Shown here: one piece after another, positions 45,902 through 55,218 of the stretch
Numbering within the stretch: the first letter of the stretch is position 1
Layout of the letters: each line of letters starts with the position of its first letter
NCBI GenBank assembly: GCA_014183095.1
Contig: JACCPH010000008.1
Span: 329,852-393,851, forward strand
Direction of reading: 5' to 3'
Source of the DNA: Harringtonia aguacate
Taxonomy: Eukaryota > Ascomycota > Sordariomycetes > Ophiostomatales > Ophiostomataceae
Length of the DNA stretch: 64,000 bases
Program-made: the position numbers and the translations under genes
Notes under the pieces: generated by a model
Seen by the model: only the letters and a program-made list of their open reading frames with translations
Databases searched by the model: none
What the model was told of the DNA's origin: nothing

Positions 45902-46246
45902 TTACAAAGCTTCTATTTCTACAACCGACTGCATTAGTTATTGGAGAAGGAGACATAAGCAATGCATAAAATCAGGAAGCACACCCTTTCGCACAAATTG
46001 TGCGCGCTCAATGCCACGTCGAATGGCAGCCTCGTCACGGAGTTGAGCATTAGAGGCAAAAGCTGCGTGCAGACGCCTGCGAAAATAGGCCTGACCCAGC
46101 GGGTAGTCCTTGCTGAGGTTGAGAAGCTCTGAAAGTGTTGTCAGCTTAATATTGGGGGATCACTGTATGTTCAGGCCGAGCACGGTATCACCTTTATATA
46201 CGCCGATAACTTCTCGTCTAAGACTCGTGTTTAGAGGCGGTGCCAT
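45902..46246 (-). CDS. LYR-motif protein, ETFRF1/LYRM5-like
   Basis: LYR proteins are small mitochondrial assembly or regulatory factors; ETFRF1 (LYRM5) acts on electron-transfer flavoprotein. Exons 46246-46192, 46128-45985 and 45918-45902 join in phase to give 71 residues: MAPPLNTSLRREVIGVYKEL, then SKDYPLGQAYFRRRLHAAF, ERAQFVRKEIEAL. The VYKELL segment replaces the classic LYR triplet. The pattern DYPxGxxYFxxRL and FVxKExEAL matches human ETFRF1, but the human protein continues with an aromatic-basic tail (about 20 more residues). Here a TAA follows at once and forms part of a GTAAGT donor. The gene may therefore have another 3' exon. Missed by ORF-length filters. Confidence 0.68.
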
Positions 46247-46540
46247 GTTGTTTATAGAGACAATTACAACGGCTTCGTACGAACAGGGTATGTTGTGATG
46301 GAACGGGAGAGTTAGGCGGAAGGATCGAATTTATCCAATGTCTTGGGCGGCCTGGGGTCGGCGGGTTCGCTGTTGCCGGTTAGAGCAGACCCCGCACATC
46401 GCATAGCGCAGAGCCGACGCCAGTCGGACAAAAGCTGGTCACCCCAACCTTCAACTGGTCGTTTTTAAAAGCATGTATTTACTCTAGCCGGACTGCCTCG
46501 AAGGATAATGCATCATTATTGACGGCTGTGGTCCACGAAA

Positions 46541-47555
46541 ATGTTAGCCGTGCACTTACGCGTATCGGGGCCGCTGCTATGGCGTGGCGTCCGCCCCCGC
46601 AATCGGTCTTGCTTTGCTATCAAGCAGCATTGTCGTCTGTCAAGTTCAACGGCTGTATCGTCAACAGGTACAGCACTGGCTGCGCCACTCCCACCAGCCC
46701 GCTGGCTTTCTGACCTGCGCGCCCGGGTGGGAAAGTGTCTCATATTCGGCTGCAACCAGACTCAGGTTGCCGAAGCGGCGAGCGTGCTGCGAGTGTTGGC
46801 CACGGAGTGGCGAGAGTTGACGGCTGGCAGTGAGGGGTTTCTTACCGGAGGCCGGCGCGGTCTTGATGGGCAAAAGGTGGCATGGGGTGAGATGGATTCA
46901 TTTGTAGGAAACGCGACCACGGTCAACCCGAGAACTACAGAACGAGCAATCTATCTAACTCAAGGTACAGGGTCATGTTAACAATGTTGTATATGCTCGT
47001 TACGCTGAATCGTCGCGGGTGAATTGGGTTGTGGATTTCGCCGTACGGGTAGACCCGACTCATGAACGCCAGTGGATGGAGCTGATATCACCTCGGTCCG
47101 TCGGATTGATCATGAAAAGTCTAAAGACGGAATTCAAGTTTGTGTGTCTCGCCGAAAGCAACCAGCAGCGTAACCTCTAACTAACTCATCTTTCCCAGCC
47201 CATGACTTATCCCGACACGATCTCGGCCTACCACAAGCTCAGGGTGTCTCCAGCGTCCGATCCAGCCGCAACGTCATTGCTTCTAGACTGCATGGTGCTA
47301 TCACATCGACAGCGGCGAGTTGCGGCGAGGACATTCGAGGATGTTGCGATTTACGACTACGCAGCAGCAACCAAGACACGGATCCCGGGGTTTGTACAGG
47401 ACGTACTAAATGACGTATGGAAGCAACAGGAGGAAGAGGCTACGTATGCACGTATGCGCATATGGGAACTGGTCAGGGCGGTTGAGCGGCTGGAGAAACA
47501 GACCTGGGACAGGCTGGACGCGGTGGAAGACCTCGGCAGCTCAGTAAAGCCGTAG
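46541..47555 (+). CDS. Hotdog-fold thioesterase-like protein, probably mitochondrial
   Basis: Exons 46541-46903, 46971-47141 and 47199-47555 join in phase to give 296 residues. The N-terminus MLAVHLRVSGPLLWRGVRPR is Arg-rich and lacks acids, a likely mitochondrial presequence. The hotdog core appears as GHVNNVVYARYAESSRVNWV, where HVNN(V)xYxRYxE is the 4HBT_2 signature, then VGLIMKSLKTEFK, PMTYPDTISAYHKL and LLDCMVLSHRQRRVAARTFEDVAIYD. The C-terminus is a helix with several Arg/Glu. Thioesterase activity on acyl-CoA or acyl-ACP is a family inference. It starts about 300 bp from the divergent LYR gene, so the two may share a promoter. Confidence 0.82.
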
Positions 47556-48850
47556 CTCACATTGTTATGCATATAAATGATATGCAGTTTTGGAAATTAA
47601 CACCCGACCGTTCCGGGTCATGCAACTAACTATACCGAATGAAACCCCATTTGACAACGTCTACGAGTAGTTGTAAGATATCTTTCATTGTATCTTAAGA
47701 TATTACAATTACAAATACTCGTCGTACATATGAGCACAGTGCAATGCAGATACAAATACAAATACAAACAGAGATAGCGCCAGCTCGGACGATTCTCGTA
47801 CTGGTGATGGCGCCACGCGTGTGGCAGAACCTTACCAAGTCATTTGGTTCCAGATGTCATCCGTCATTGGCCTGCCTCTTATTAACCCGCACTGCCAAAT
47901 CTTCCTTGGTCAAATGCCGAGAAGATCGTCCAGCTTTCCCGCTTATTGCTTAGCCAACCCCCCCCATAGATGTCACGTACTCGTACTCGTATTTGTAGTC
48001 GTACGCACAGCTACGGCGCCGCGTCCGCAACGCCTGACAATGACGATAGCATGCGCCATCGTTGGACAAGATACCGGAGGTGAAATGTAGCGGATTAAGA
48101 ATGATGTCCTATCACTTGTTTGTCTTATAAGAATCTACATAAAAGCATAGTCCGTACGAACAGAGCAAATTCGTATAAGACCTATGCTACGAATACTTGT
48201 GCCAGTACGAGTAGTTGTATGGATTGTATAGTGCTGGCACCTGTGGCGCCGAGTAGTCCCCGATGGGATTTGCACGAGTAATAATAAAATAATATAACTA
48301 ACATAATATCTTATATTAACATGCTGGTTGACTCAGGCAAATTCTTTGTACAAGTACATACAAATACAAAGTAAAGTATTATGTACACTGCTGGCCCCGC
48401 TGTAGAGAGGCTAGTTATCTTACTTAATACATACGAGTGAGTAGGAGTATGTATTATGCACTAAGCAGCAATGAGACTTGTGCTACGGACCGGCCAAATT
48501 TTCCGATTTGTATGATTACTTTTTTCTTTCTCCATCACCCACATATTAACAGCATCTTTTTCTTGGCTCATACATTGCATTCCCTCCGCAGCCCCTCGTT
48601 ACCTTCACACCTTTAGCATGTTTTCCTGATTGCACACTGCTAGCATCGACCCCTCTCCCCCGCGTTTGTCTACGAGACCGGCCGCCACCGTTCTGATATC
48701 GATCAACTACCATTGACGATCACTACAAGGACACAAGGATAAGGACCGCCTCAGCGTCCTGCCGTAGCGACTCAACTTCTGCAAGCGGTAGCCTGGTCAG
48801 ATCTTGATTCTCTGCTGGCTGGAGACCCGGTTTGAACCGGCTGCTCCTGC
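47556..48850. repeat. AT-rich spacer with dispersed TACGAGTATTTGTA-like motifs
   Basis: Copies of the motif occur at about 47662-47680, 47709-47727 (inverted), 47976-48007, 48188-48222 and 48340-48375. The first two form an imperfect hairpin with arms TACGAGTAGTTGTAAGATATC and its near complement around a 15-20 nt loop. The remainder is AT-rich. From about 48500 the sequence becomes the promoter of the AcrB gene. No gene is supported. Confidence 0.55.
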
Positions 48851-51800
48851 ATGCCTCGTGCCTCGCCCTCGGCCAAGCGACAGCCGGGTGCGGCAAACCA
48901 GCGCAATACCCATGAGAATGGCCTCGTAGGCCCAGGCAGACGCATCGCTAGGCACCAGCACCAACAGAAGGTTGCAGCGACGTCACCTACTGATGGTCTG
49001 ACTCGATTTTCCACTTGTGGTGGTGCTGCCTCTGATCAGCCTGCTTCGCCCCCCCAACCTGTGTCCTCTGTCGCGTGCCAACATCCGCATTTGGTCACCA
49101 GTACAGCAACGACTACCACGACCTTCAACGGATCTTCTAAAGGCTTCGAGACTCCGACTACAACCCAGCAAAAGTACAGCTTTCCCCCCACCCTCGGCTC
49201 TGGACGCACGTCTAGCGACAAGATGCAGCCTACAGACGAGGTCTCACCGCCGACCACCGTCAACTCCTTCCCTGGCATTTCGGCAACTGCGGGTGCCCCG
49301 GTTGTGAATATGGCACTTTCTTCTGCCTCCTTCGACGACAGCCATCGCCGCATCGACGTTAATGCAGCAAAGAACGCAAATGTTCATCGCGACACTGGTC
49401 CCATTGATCTTGCCCTAACTGTTTTGCGATCCTGCCCGCTCTACGACACCATTGCTATTCTGATCATCCTTATGCAACTCTCACCTGTCGCCTTGTCAAG
49501 CATTTACATGCTCTTCACAGTTCTAACGTTTGTTCCGCCGGTCACTACCAGCTCCGGGCTCAGTATTACCGAGATCTTCGAAGGATCGCTGGGCACACCA
49601 GCCATAACTACTCTAGTGTGCATGGATGTTGGCGTTCTGCTTATCTGGCTGTTTCTCTGGGGACCTCTACAGCTCCTCATTCTCGACTTTGCTCAGATCG
49701 TCATTGCGTTAACTCTAGGCGGTGGCGGAGGCGGTGGGAGCTCTAGGCAGGGCTCGGCTAACAATATCTTTGCTTGTCTTAGCATCGTGTTGTTCTCGCA
49801 CTTTGGACACGTCCCCAGTCTGCAGAAACTTCCTCATCTAGCACCACTTTTCGCAGTCGACCAGTCTTCTGTGCCGATGGGCCGCCAGCCCAGCTTCCAA
49901 CCGGCAACAAATCTCTTCGCTCGTCGGGGGGGCGGTGCGTCTTGGGTCCGAAACATTTTTGCCGTCCACATACTGACCCAAGGTGTGGTTCGGTACATTC
50001 GGGAATGGTATCTCAGAAGAGAGAAAAGAGACTCAATGGCGCACAGCATAACAGATCCAGAGGCTGGCAAGGGCGCCATGCTGTCAGACACACCTATGGA
50101 ATCCAGTTTTGGGACGTCAGACATAGACTCCAGCGGCAGCGGTAGCGGCAATGTGCATGGAACCAATGATGCTGGCAACACTATAAGCTGCCCTAGCAGT
50201 ATGGGCAACACGAACATGATTTCCAACTCAGCTATAAGTGCTGGGGTTGGCGCGAGCCTCGGGACGGGGACGGGAGCATCCAACTTCTGTGGTAATAGTG
50301 CCATAATCAACAGCCCCAGTATTGGTGCAAGTCACATCGGCAACAGCAACAGCAACAACATACCACCAACAACGGGACATGTTTCCACCAAAAAAAAGAG
50401 GAAACAGAGCGCAATGGTGCGCCTGCGACAGCCACTCTGGGCGGCTCTGGCCAGCACCAAAATAGTCATGATCAAGGAATATGAGCTTTCGCAAGCTGCA
50501 TCTGAATCTGCCGGTGCCGAAGCTACCGATGTCGACAACCTGGGAAATGCACCATTCTATGCCCAGCCTGATCAAATTTGGATTTGTTACGTTGGCCATG
50601 ATGAGGTCTGCTTTAGCACCAGCGTCTTCCTAGACGGCAATGCCGATTCAACGCTTCCTTTACCCAGCTCTTCTTTCATCGACACTAGTAAGCCATTCTT
50701 TGTCAGGATCAACAACGCCACGTGGCAGCCAACTCGAATTATGCCAGTGCCTGATGACGAGAACGACGATGTATCTGATCCGATCAAATTCTCAAGGGGG
50801 CCTAAATCGGCCGTAGGAAGGCGGTGGACCGGCGACATATATGGCCTCACGCCCTTGTCCAGCTACGAATGCGAGTTTGTCAGCACTTGTACCGGCATGG
50901 TTCTTTTTAGCACGAGTGTTAGGACCGCCATGGCCCCGTCGAGGAGCGCTGATGTGGCCGTTACCAAGCCGGCTCCCCCTAGCCAGTTACGGCCGCACGA
51001 GTCACCCGCCACCACGATCAAAGCATCCATTGCGACCCAGGAGGCAAAACTTAGCGACGAGAAGTCAAGGCTCAAGATATTACGAAAAGACAACAATCGC
51101 CGCGTCAACACGTTGAAGAAGGAGATTGACCGCCTCGCTTCGTCTGTTCAGTCCGCTGGCGGCAATGACGAAAAATTGAAACAGAAAATCACTCAGAACA
51201 CGGTTCAACACAAGCAGGCGGAGCTGACCATCAAGGATCTTGAAACGGAACTCCGAGAAATCAGCGTCATTCCCGACGATCTTCTCAATCAGCACCGGAT
51301 CAAAAAGGGCGAGTGGGATCGTGAGAAGGCACTGTTCGACGGTGCTGTGGCCTCTTTCAAAAGCTTTAAGAGCGCCGTGGACAGTGAAATCCACACTCTA
51401 GAGGAAGAACAGGCCAGCCTTCAGACCAAGCGAAACAAGATAGCAGCTCGCATTGCCAAGGCCGACAGCGACCATGCCCGCATTATGGATGCCAATGCCC
51501 GTGGGCTAGATGAAGCAGAGCGGCGCCGCCAAGAACGTGCCAGCATCGAATCTGACATCTTGCGAGTAAGCCAGAACTATGCCGAGCGCATATCAGGGAT
51601 CCAAGCCAGCAACGAAGAAAAGGTGAACACTATCAATGCCATGCACGAGGCTATGCGTTCTTTTTATTCGTCGTTCGATAGCGAACGTCCGTACGAGGAT
51701 CGCTACTTGGCCGGCCCATCTTTGACTGGCCAAACATCGGGTACTCCATCTGCCGGGACTCCAGGCCTATGGCCAACCCATCAACCTCATCCCGGTACGA

Positions 51801-52249
51801 TGTATGCCCTTGGGTCCCTTTGGCCAGCCATTTCTGGTGTGCCAACTTCTGGTCCATCTTCTTCCCCAGCCAACATCGCTCCAGTGGCACCCTTCGTGCA
51901 CATATCACAGGCACATGTCGGCAGCCTTCCGTATCCGCCAAAAACGCGCGGTCGTTCTTCGTCTATGCTGAGTGATGTTTCAGGATTCACACAATCCAGC
52001 ACCGCAGATGATGATAACCTTTCGCAGGCCATTTCCGGCAACCGGGGCATAGCTACCTTGGGCCTATCTACTGCACCGTCAGTCCAGACATCTTTGGCAG
52101 CCACACTGCGTGGTCCTCCAGGAGGTAGCTTCGAACGCACTCGGGGTGCTTCTAGCTCTGGCTCTGGCTCTGGCTCTGGTTCGGGTAGTAGCGTTCGCAG
52201 CGGGAGAGGGAGCCCTGGCAGCATCCAGGATCCGTCAAGTCCACTGTGA
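48851..52249 (+). CDS. acrB: AcrB-like ubiquitination network signalling protein
   Basis: In Aspergillus, AcrB works with the CreB/CreC deubiquitination network that affects carbon catabolite repression and nutrient permeases. A single exon encodes 1132 residues starting MPRASPSAKRQPGAANQ, and the ENGLVGPGRRI motif soon after resembles AcrB N-termini. After a disordered 170-residue region come hydrophobic spans at about 200-290 (LALTVLRSCPLYDTIAILII, LVCMDVGVLLIWLFLWGP). A Gly/Ser/Asn-rich linker and a beta-rich section (WICYVGHDEVCFSTSVFLDG, YGLTPLSSYECEF) precede a long coiled coil at about 720-950 (KSRLKILRKDNNRR, KQKITQNTVQHKQ). The C-terminus is disordered, with (GS)n. The orthology is from architecture. 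Confidence 0.82.
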   Translation: MPRASPSAKRQPGAANQRNTHENGLVGPGRRIARHQHQQKVAATSPTDGLTRFSTCGGAASDQPASPPQPVSSVACQHPHLVTSTATTTTTFNGSSKGFETPTTTQQKYSFPPTLGSGRTSSDKMQPTDEVSPPTTVNSFPGISATAGAPVVNMALSSASFDDSHRRIDVNAAKNANVHRDTGPIDLALTVLRSCPLYDTIAILIILMQLSPVALSSIYMLFTVLTFVPPVTTSSGLSITEIFEGSLGTPAITTLVCMDVGVLLIWLFLWGPLQLLILDFAQIVIALTLGGGGGGGSSRQGSANNIFACLSIVLFSHFGHVPSLQKLPHLAPLFAVDQSSVPMGRQPSFQPATNLFARRGGGASWVRNIFAVHILTQGVVRYIREWYLRREKRDSMAHSITDPEAGKGAMLSDTPMESSFGTSDIDSSGSGSGNVHGTNDAGNTISCPSSMGNTNMISNSAISAGVGASLGTGTGASNFCGNSAIINSPSIGASHIGNSNSNNIPPTTGHVSTKKKRKQSAMVRLRQPLWAALASTKIVMIKEYELSQAASESAGAEATDVDNLGNAPFYAQPDQIWICYVGHDEVCFSTSVFLDGNADSTLPLPSSSFIDTSKPFFVRINNATWQPTRIMPVPDDENDDVSDPIKFSRGPKSAVGRRWTGDIYGLTPLSSYECEFVSTCTGMVLFSTSVRTAMAPSRSADVAVTKPAPPSQLRPHESPATTIKASIATQEAKLSDEKSRLKILRKDNNRRVNTLKKEIDRLASSVQSAGGNDEKLKQKITQNTVQHKQAELTIKDLETELREISVIPDDLLNQHRIKKGEWDREKALFDGAVASFKSFKSAVDSEIHTLEEEQASLQTKRNKIAARIAKADSDHARIMDANARGLDEAERRRQERASIESDILRVSQNYAERISGIQASNEEKVNTINAMHEAMRSFYSSFDSERPYEDRYLAGPSLTGQTSGTPSAGTPGLWPTHQPHPGTMYALGSLWPAISGVPTSGPSSSPANIAPVAPFVHISQAHVGSLPYPPKTRGRSSSMLSDVSGFTQSSTADDDNLSQAISGNRGIATLGLSTAPSVQTSLAATLRGPPGGSFERTRGASSSGSGSGSGSGSSVRSGRGSPGSIQDPSSPL

Positions 52250-53016
52250 AAGTGCTGTTCCTGATCTTTGCTACCAACTTCGCACATACTGCTACTTGGT
52301 TTTTGGCTTGCTTTGAATGATGCCTTCCTTAGTTGTTGTGTCAGATATGTCCGTATGGTTCATGCGCATCTTAGCTTCATGCTTGTATCTGTTAATGATC
52401 ACCCTCTCATGTGTCCACGGTTCGTACAACGGAATGGCGGTTTGGATGTCTATCGTTAAGAATACCGCCAAGTTTCGGGATTTTCCTAATTCCATTGATA
52501 CTAGTTTAACACGTCCTGGTTCCAGGTCTTTGGGGAATCATTTATGGCGACTCTACTGACCGAGGGTGTTCTAGTCGTTGGTTGGTCAGTATTATGGCTG
52601 TGATATCGGGATATCGAGCTGTTGCACAAATCAACTAGTTCAGAACCCAAGTTCCTGGATTCCAGGTATCAGATAGGATCTACACATGTGCATCAGATAA
52701 GAATGACAGACCTGCTCTCTGCTATGTGAGTAAACCCGGCTGGCGGTTCATTTTGGTGTGGTTTATGATATGTGGCTGGATTTATTGGCGTGGCGGTATC
52801 ATATTTGCGCGCCTCTTTTATTTAACCCCGCCGCCAGTTTTCTCACCGCGTTCCATTTACTCAACGCTACAATTACATCGCTGATGCCGCACAAATTCCT
52901 AGTACTCGTACTGCAAATACATTCGCACATGCAATCTATTGTTCTGTTTCATAGCAGACCAACCTGCTCCCGGTTCGACAACGGTCCAACTCCCACCTCG
53001 TGGTATAAGGCATAAT
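52250..53016. other. Spacer between acrB and an unknown gene
   Basis: No gene is supported. One motif-like piece (TAGTACTCGTACTGCAAATACATTCG) lies near 52899-52925. Confidence 0.4.
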
Positions 53017-53877
53017 ATGCCGGGGCTCTCTAATTCTCGATGGGCTTCAAATGATGGACGTGCCAGCTCTGTGCCGCCTTCACCAACTCACCGGTTTTCG
53101 GAAGGCGGCGGCGGAGTAAGCGAGAGCACCGTGATTTCCCGCCGCGACCCCCACCGTCCAGAGACCGCTGCCGCCGAACTGGAGCGGTACTCCAAAATCG
53201 TACGCCGAATGAAGTGGAAACTTCCCTTCCTGGACCATGCCTACCGCCAAGCGACCAGTGGTGACGATGGCACTACCAACGCGACGGAAGCAGTTGAAGC
53301 TGAACTCATGTTCAAGTTGGATTTTTTTGAATACTACATGTTGTGCGAGCGCGCCCTTGTGCATCTGCAGGGTGTCTTTGGCATTTCTATTTCCCGAGAG
53401 TTTGCACCCGGAATAAGGATGCCTATTTTTGGCGGTGATCCAGGCAGAGGAAGGCATCGTTATCATGCTAATGTGCTGGAAGCGCTAGATCGCGAAGATA
53501 ATCCGCTCCACACAACACTGGGCGTTGGCGAGGTGCGTCGGCAACTGGCTCTGGCCAAGGACCTTCGAAACCGCTGGAAGAATGCCGACAACGACTGTAC
53601 TGGAACCAGGATAAGCACGACTGCTGCACGGGGTGCTAAGCTCTATACAGCGCCTCTAGCCACGTATGATCTGGTTGGGATTTTGACAACCATCCACGAA
53701 GGGCTTGATCATGCGTTTGCCATAGCCAGCCACTTCGTTTCCAACCAAGAAATGGGTACTGGTGGCGGTGGCCGGGGCATGCAACACAATCCATCCCTCA
53801 TGGACATGGATGTTGACACAGCAAATGAAAAGGAGTGGGGGTTCATGATAGAAGCCATGGACTGGGAAGCCGTCTGA
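53017..53877 (+). CDS. Unrecognised fungal protein, 286 residues
   Basis: I chose the ATG at 53017 (MPGLSNSRWASNDG). The longer frame from 52939 begins at a non-ATG codon. After a disordered Ser/Pro N-terminus the protein is mostly helical and well ordered: ELERYSKIVRRMKWKLPFLD, then AELMFKLDFFEYYMLCERAL, GIRMPIFG, VLEALDREDNPLHTTLGVGE, VRRQLALAKDLRNRWKNAD and YDLVGILTTIHEGLDHAFAI. It ends with an acidic tail EWGFMIEAMDWEAV. The tidy composition and charge pattern make it a credible gene, but I recognise no family. It lies on the same strand as acrB and the thioesterase. Confidence 0.6.
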   Translation: MPGLSNSRWASNDGRASSVPPSPTHRFSEGGGGVSESTVISRRDPHRPETAAAELERYSKIVRRMKWKLPFLDHAYRQATSGDDGTTNATEAVEAELMFKLDFFEYYMLCERALVHLQGVFGISISREFAPGIRMPIFGGDPGRGRHRYHANVLEALDREDNPLHTTLGVGEVRRQLALAKDLRNRWKNADNDCTGTRISTTAARGAKLYTAPLATYDLVGILTTIHEGLDHAFAIASHFVSNQEMGTGGGGRGMQHNPSLMDMDVDTANEKEWGFMIEAMDWEAV

Positions 53878-54339
53878 ACAATACTACTCTCATTAGTGAG
53901 ATGCGGGGTTCCTTTCGATACCTGTATCGCATTTACTTGGAAGATACGTACTCGTAGGGATATTCCAGCGGCAATGCGCTGGCAAGCTAGAGCAACCTAC
54001 ATCACCGCACACGACTGTGTGTAAGCCGTGCCAAAAAATAGACAAGCGTATCCATTTTCACCTCTCCACTTGTAGCCATAGCGAGGATTCTAGCATCTCC
54101 AAGACCCATACCAACAGACAGGTGACAATGAATACCAGTCCGTAACTGATTACATAATATAATAATATGAATAATGCCACGTTATCGCCCCAGACATTCA
54201 TTTTCGCTCGCCAATTCAGAATAGCCAACTGGTCCGACGGTGTCTGAACGATACTCCGGGTGGTGAATACAACGCCAGGCGAAATATATGGGTAATCGAG
54301 ACTCTGACAGAGCCATTCCGGGCGCCTGTCACCATACTG
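53878..54339. other. Short spacer before the thioesterase gene
   Basis: Contains GATACGTACTCGTAGG at about 53943-53958, another piece of the dispersed motif. No gene is seen. Confidence 0.4.
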
Positions 54340-55218
54340 ATGTTCGACACGAACCCGAGCCTTATCCAAAACAGGGTGCAACAGTCACCAGGAGACGGCA
54401 CTCCAGCACCCACGCCATTGATATTGATTCACGATGGTGGCGGTACCACGTTCAGCTATTACCTGATCAAAGATCTCGGTCGTAAGCTGCTGGGTATAGC
54501 TAACCCACGATTCCACACTGGTCTTCCATGGAGCGGTGGCCTGTGTGAGATGGCAAAGCACTATGCCGACCTCGTTGCAGCTACTGTTCACTCTGGGTCA
54601 GTTATTCTCGGAGGCTGGTCTTTAGGTGGGCTTCTGGCTCTGGAAACGGCGAGCGTCTTGTCAGATAAATATCCCGCTATCCGTATCTCTGGTCTGGTGC
54701 TGATCGACAGTGTTTGCCCAACACCGCCGCCAGATGGGTGGGGTGCGGCTATGGACCGTCTGGTAGAGCGCCGCATCGAGTGGCCCGCCACCACGAAGAC
54801 GGAGACCAAGACTGCTGTCGAGAGGTGTTTTCGTGAGGCCCACCGGATGGTTTCCGAATGGACTCCGCCTACTATGTGGCAATCTATATCACCCCCCCTG
54901 GATGATCGCCGTAAGGCAAACAGCAACGTTGCCACAGCAATAAATCCTGCACAGCTGCCACCGACTGTTCTCATCCGGTCAGAGGATCCGGTGCCGGTCT
55001 CTAGTGGAGGGCTACTTGCCATCGACCTATATCGTGACGATCGTCAGTTGGGCTGGAATAATTACCGCCCCGGCTTGTTCTGTCGGATAATCGACACCCC
55101 TGGAAACCACTATAGTGTCTTTGCAACCGAGAATCTTTCGGCCGTGAGCAATGCAATCCAAATTGCATGCGAGATAGTTGAGGAAGGAACGCAGCGCGCG
55201 GTCAACTGGATCTCTTGA
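54340..55218 (+). CDS. Stand-alone alpha/beta thioesterase (type II TE-like)
   Basis: A single exon encodes 292 residues. LILIHDGGGTTFSYYLI near the N-terminus is the typical first strand and oxyanion loop. GGWSLGGLLALE carries the nucleophile Ser (GxSxG). A later Asp (DP or RDD) and PGNHYSVF with the His complete a plausible triad. The pattern fits thioesterase domains of polyketide/peptide synthases (PF00975) and free type II thioesterases. No synthase lies in the surrounding 64 kb, so the substrate is unknown. The AT-rich motif-bearing spacers on both sides leave recent transfer or rearrangement as one option. Confidence 0.8.
   Translation: MFDTNPSLIQNRVQQSPGDGTPAPTPLILIHDGGGTTFSYYLIKDLGRKLLGIANPRFHTGLPWSGGLCEMAKHYADLVAATVHSGSVILGGWSLGGLLALETASVLSDKYPAIRISGLVLIDSVCPTPPPDGWGAAMDRLVERRIEWPATTKTETKTAVERCFREAHRMVSEWTPPTMWQSISPPLDDRRKANSNVATAINPAQLPPTVLIRSEDPVPVSSGGLLAIDLYRDDRQLGWNNYRPGLFCRIIDTPGNHYSVFATENLSAVSNAIQIACEIVEEGTQRAVNWIS

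Noticed and set aside
45723..45962. Minus-strand frame of 79 codons downstream of the LYR gene
   Set aside because: It overlaps the LYR 3' intron and lacks family resemblance; a shorter last exon fits better.
52960..53000. Possible B box CGGTTCGACAACG
   Set aside because: It lies in the leader just before the 53017 ORF and has no accompanying A box or stem.
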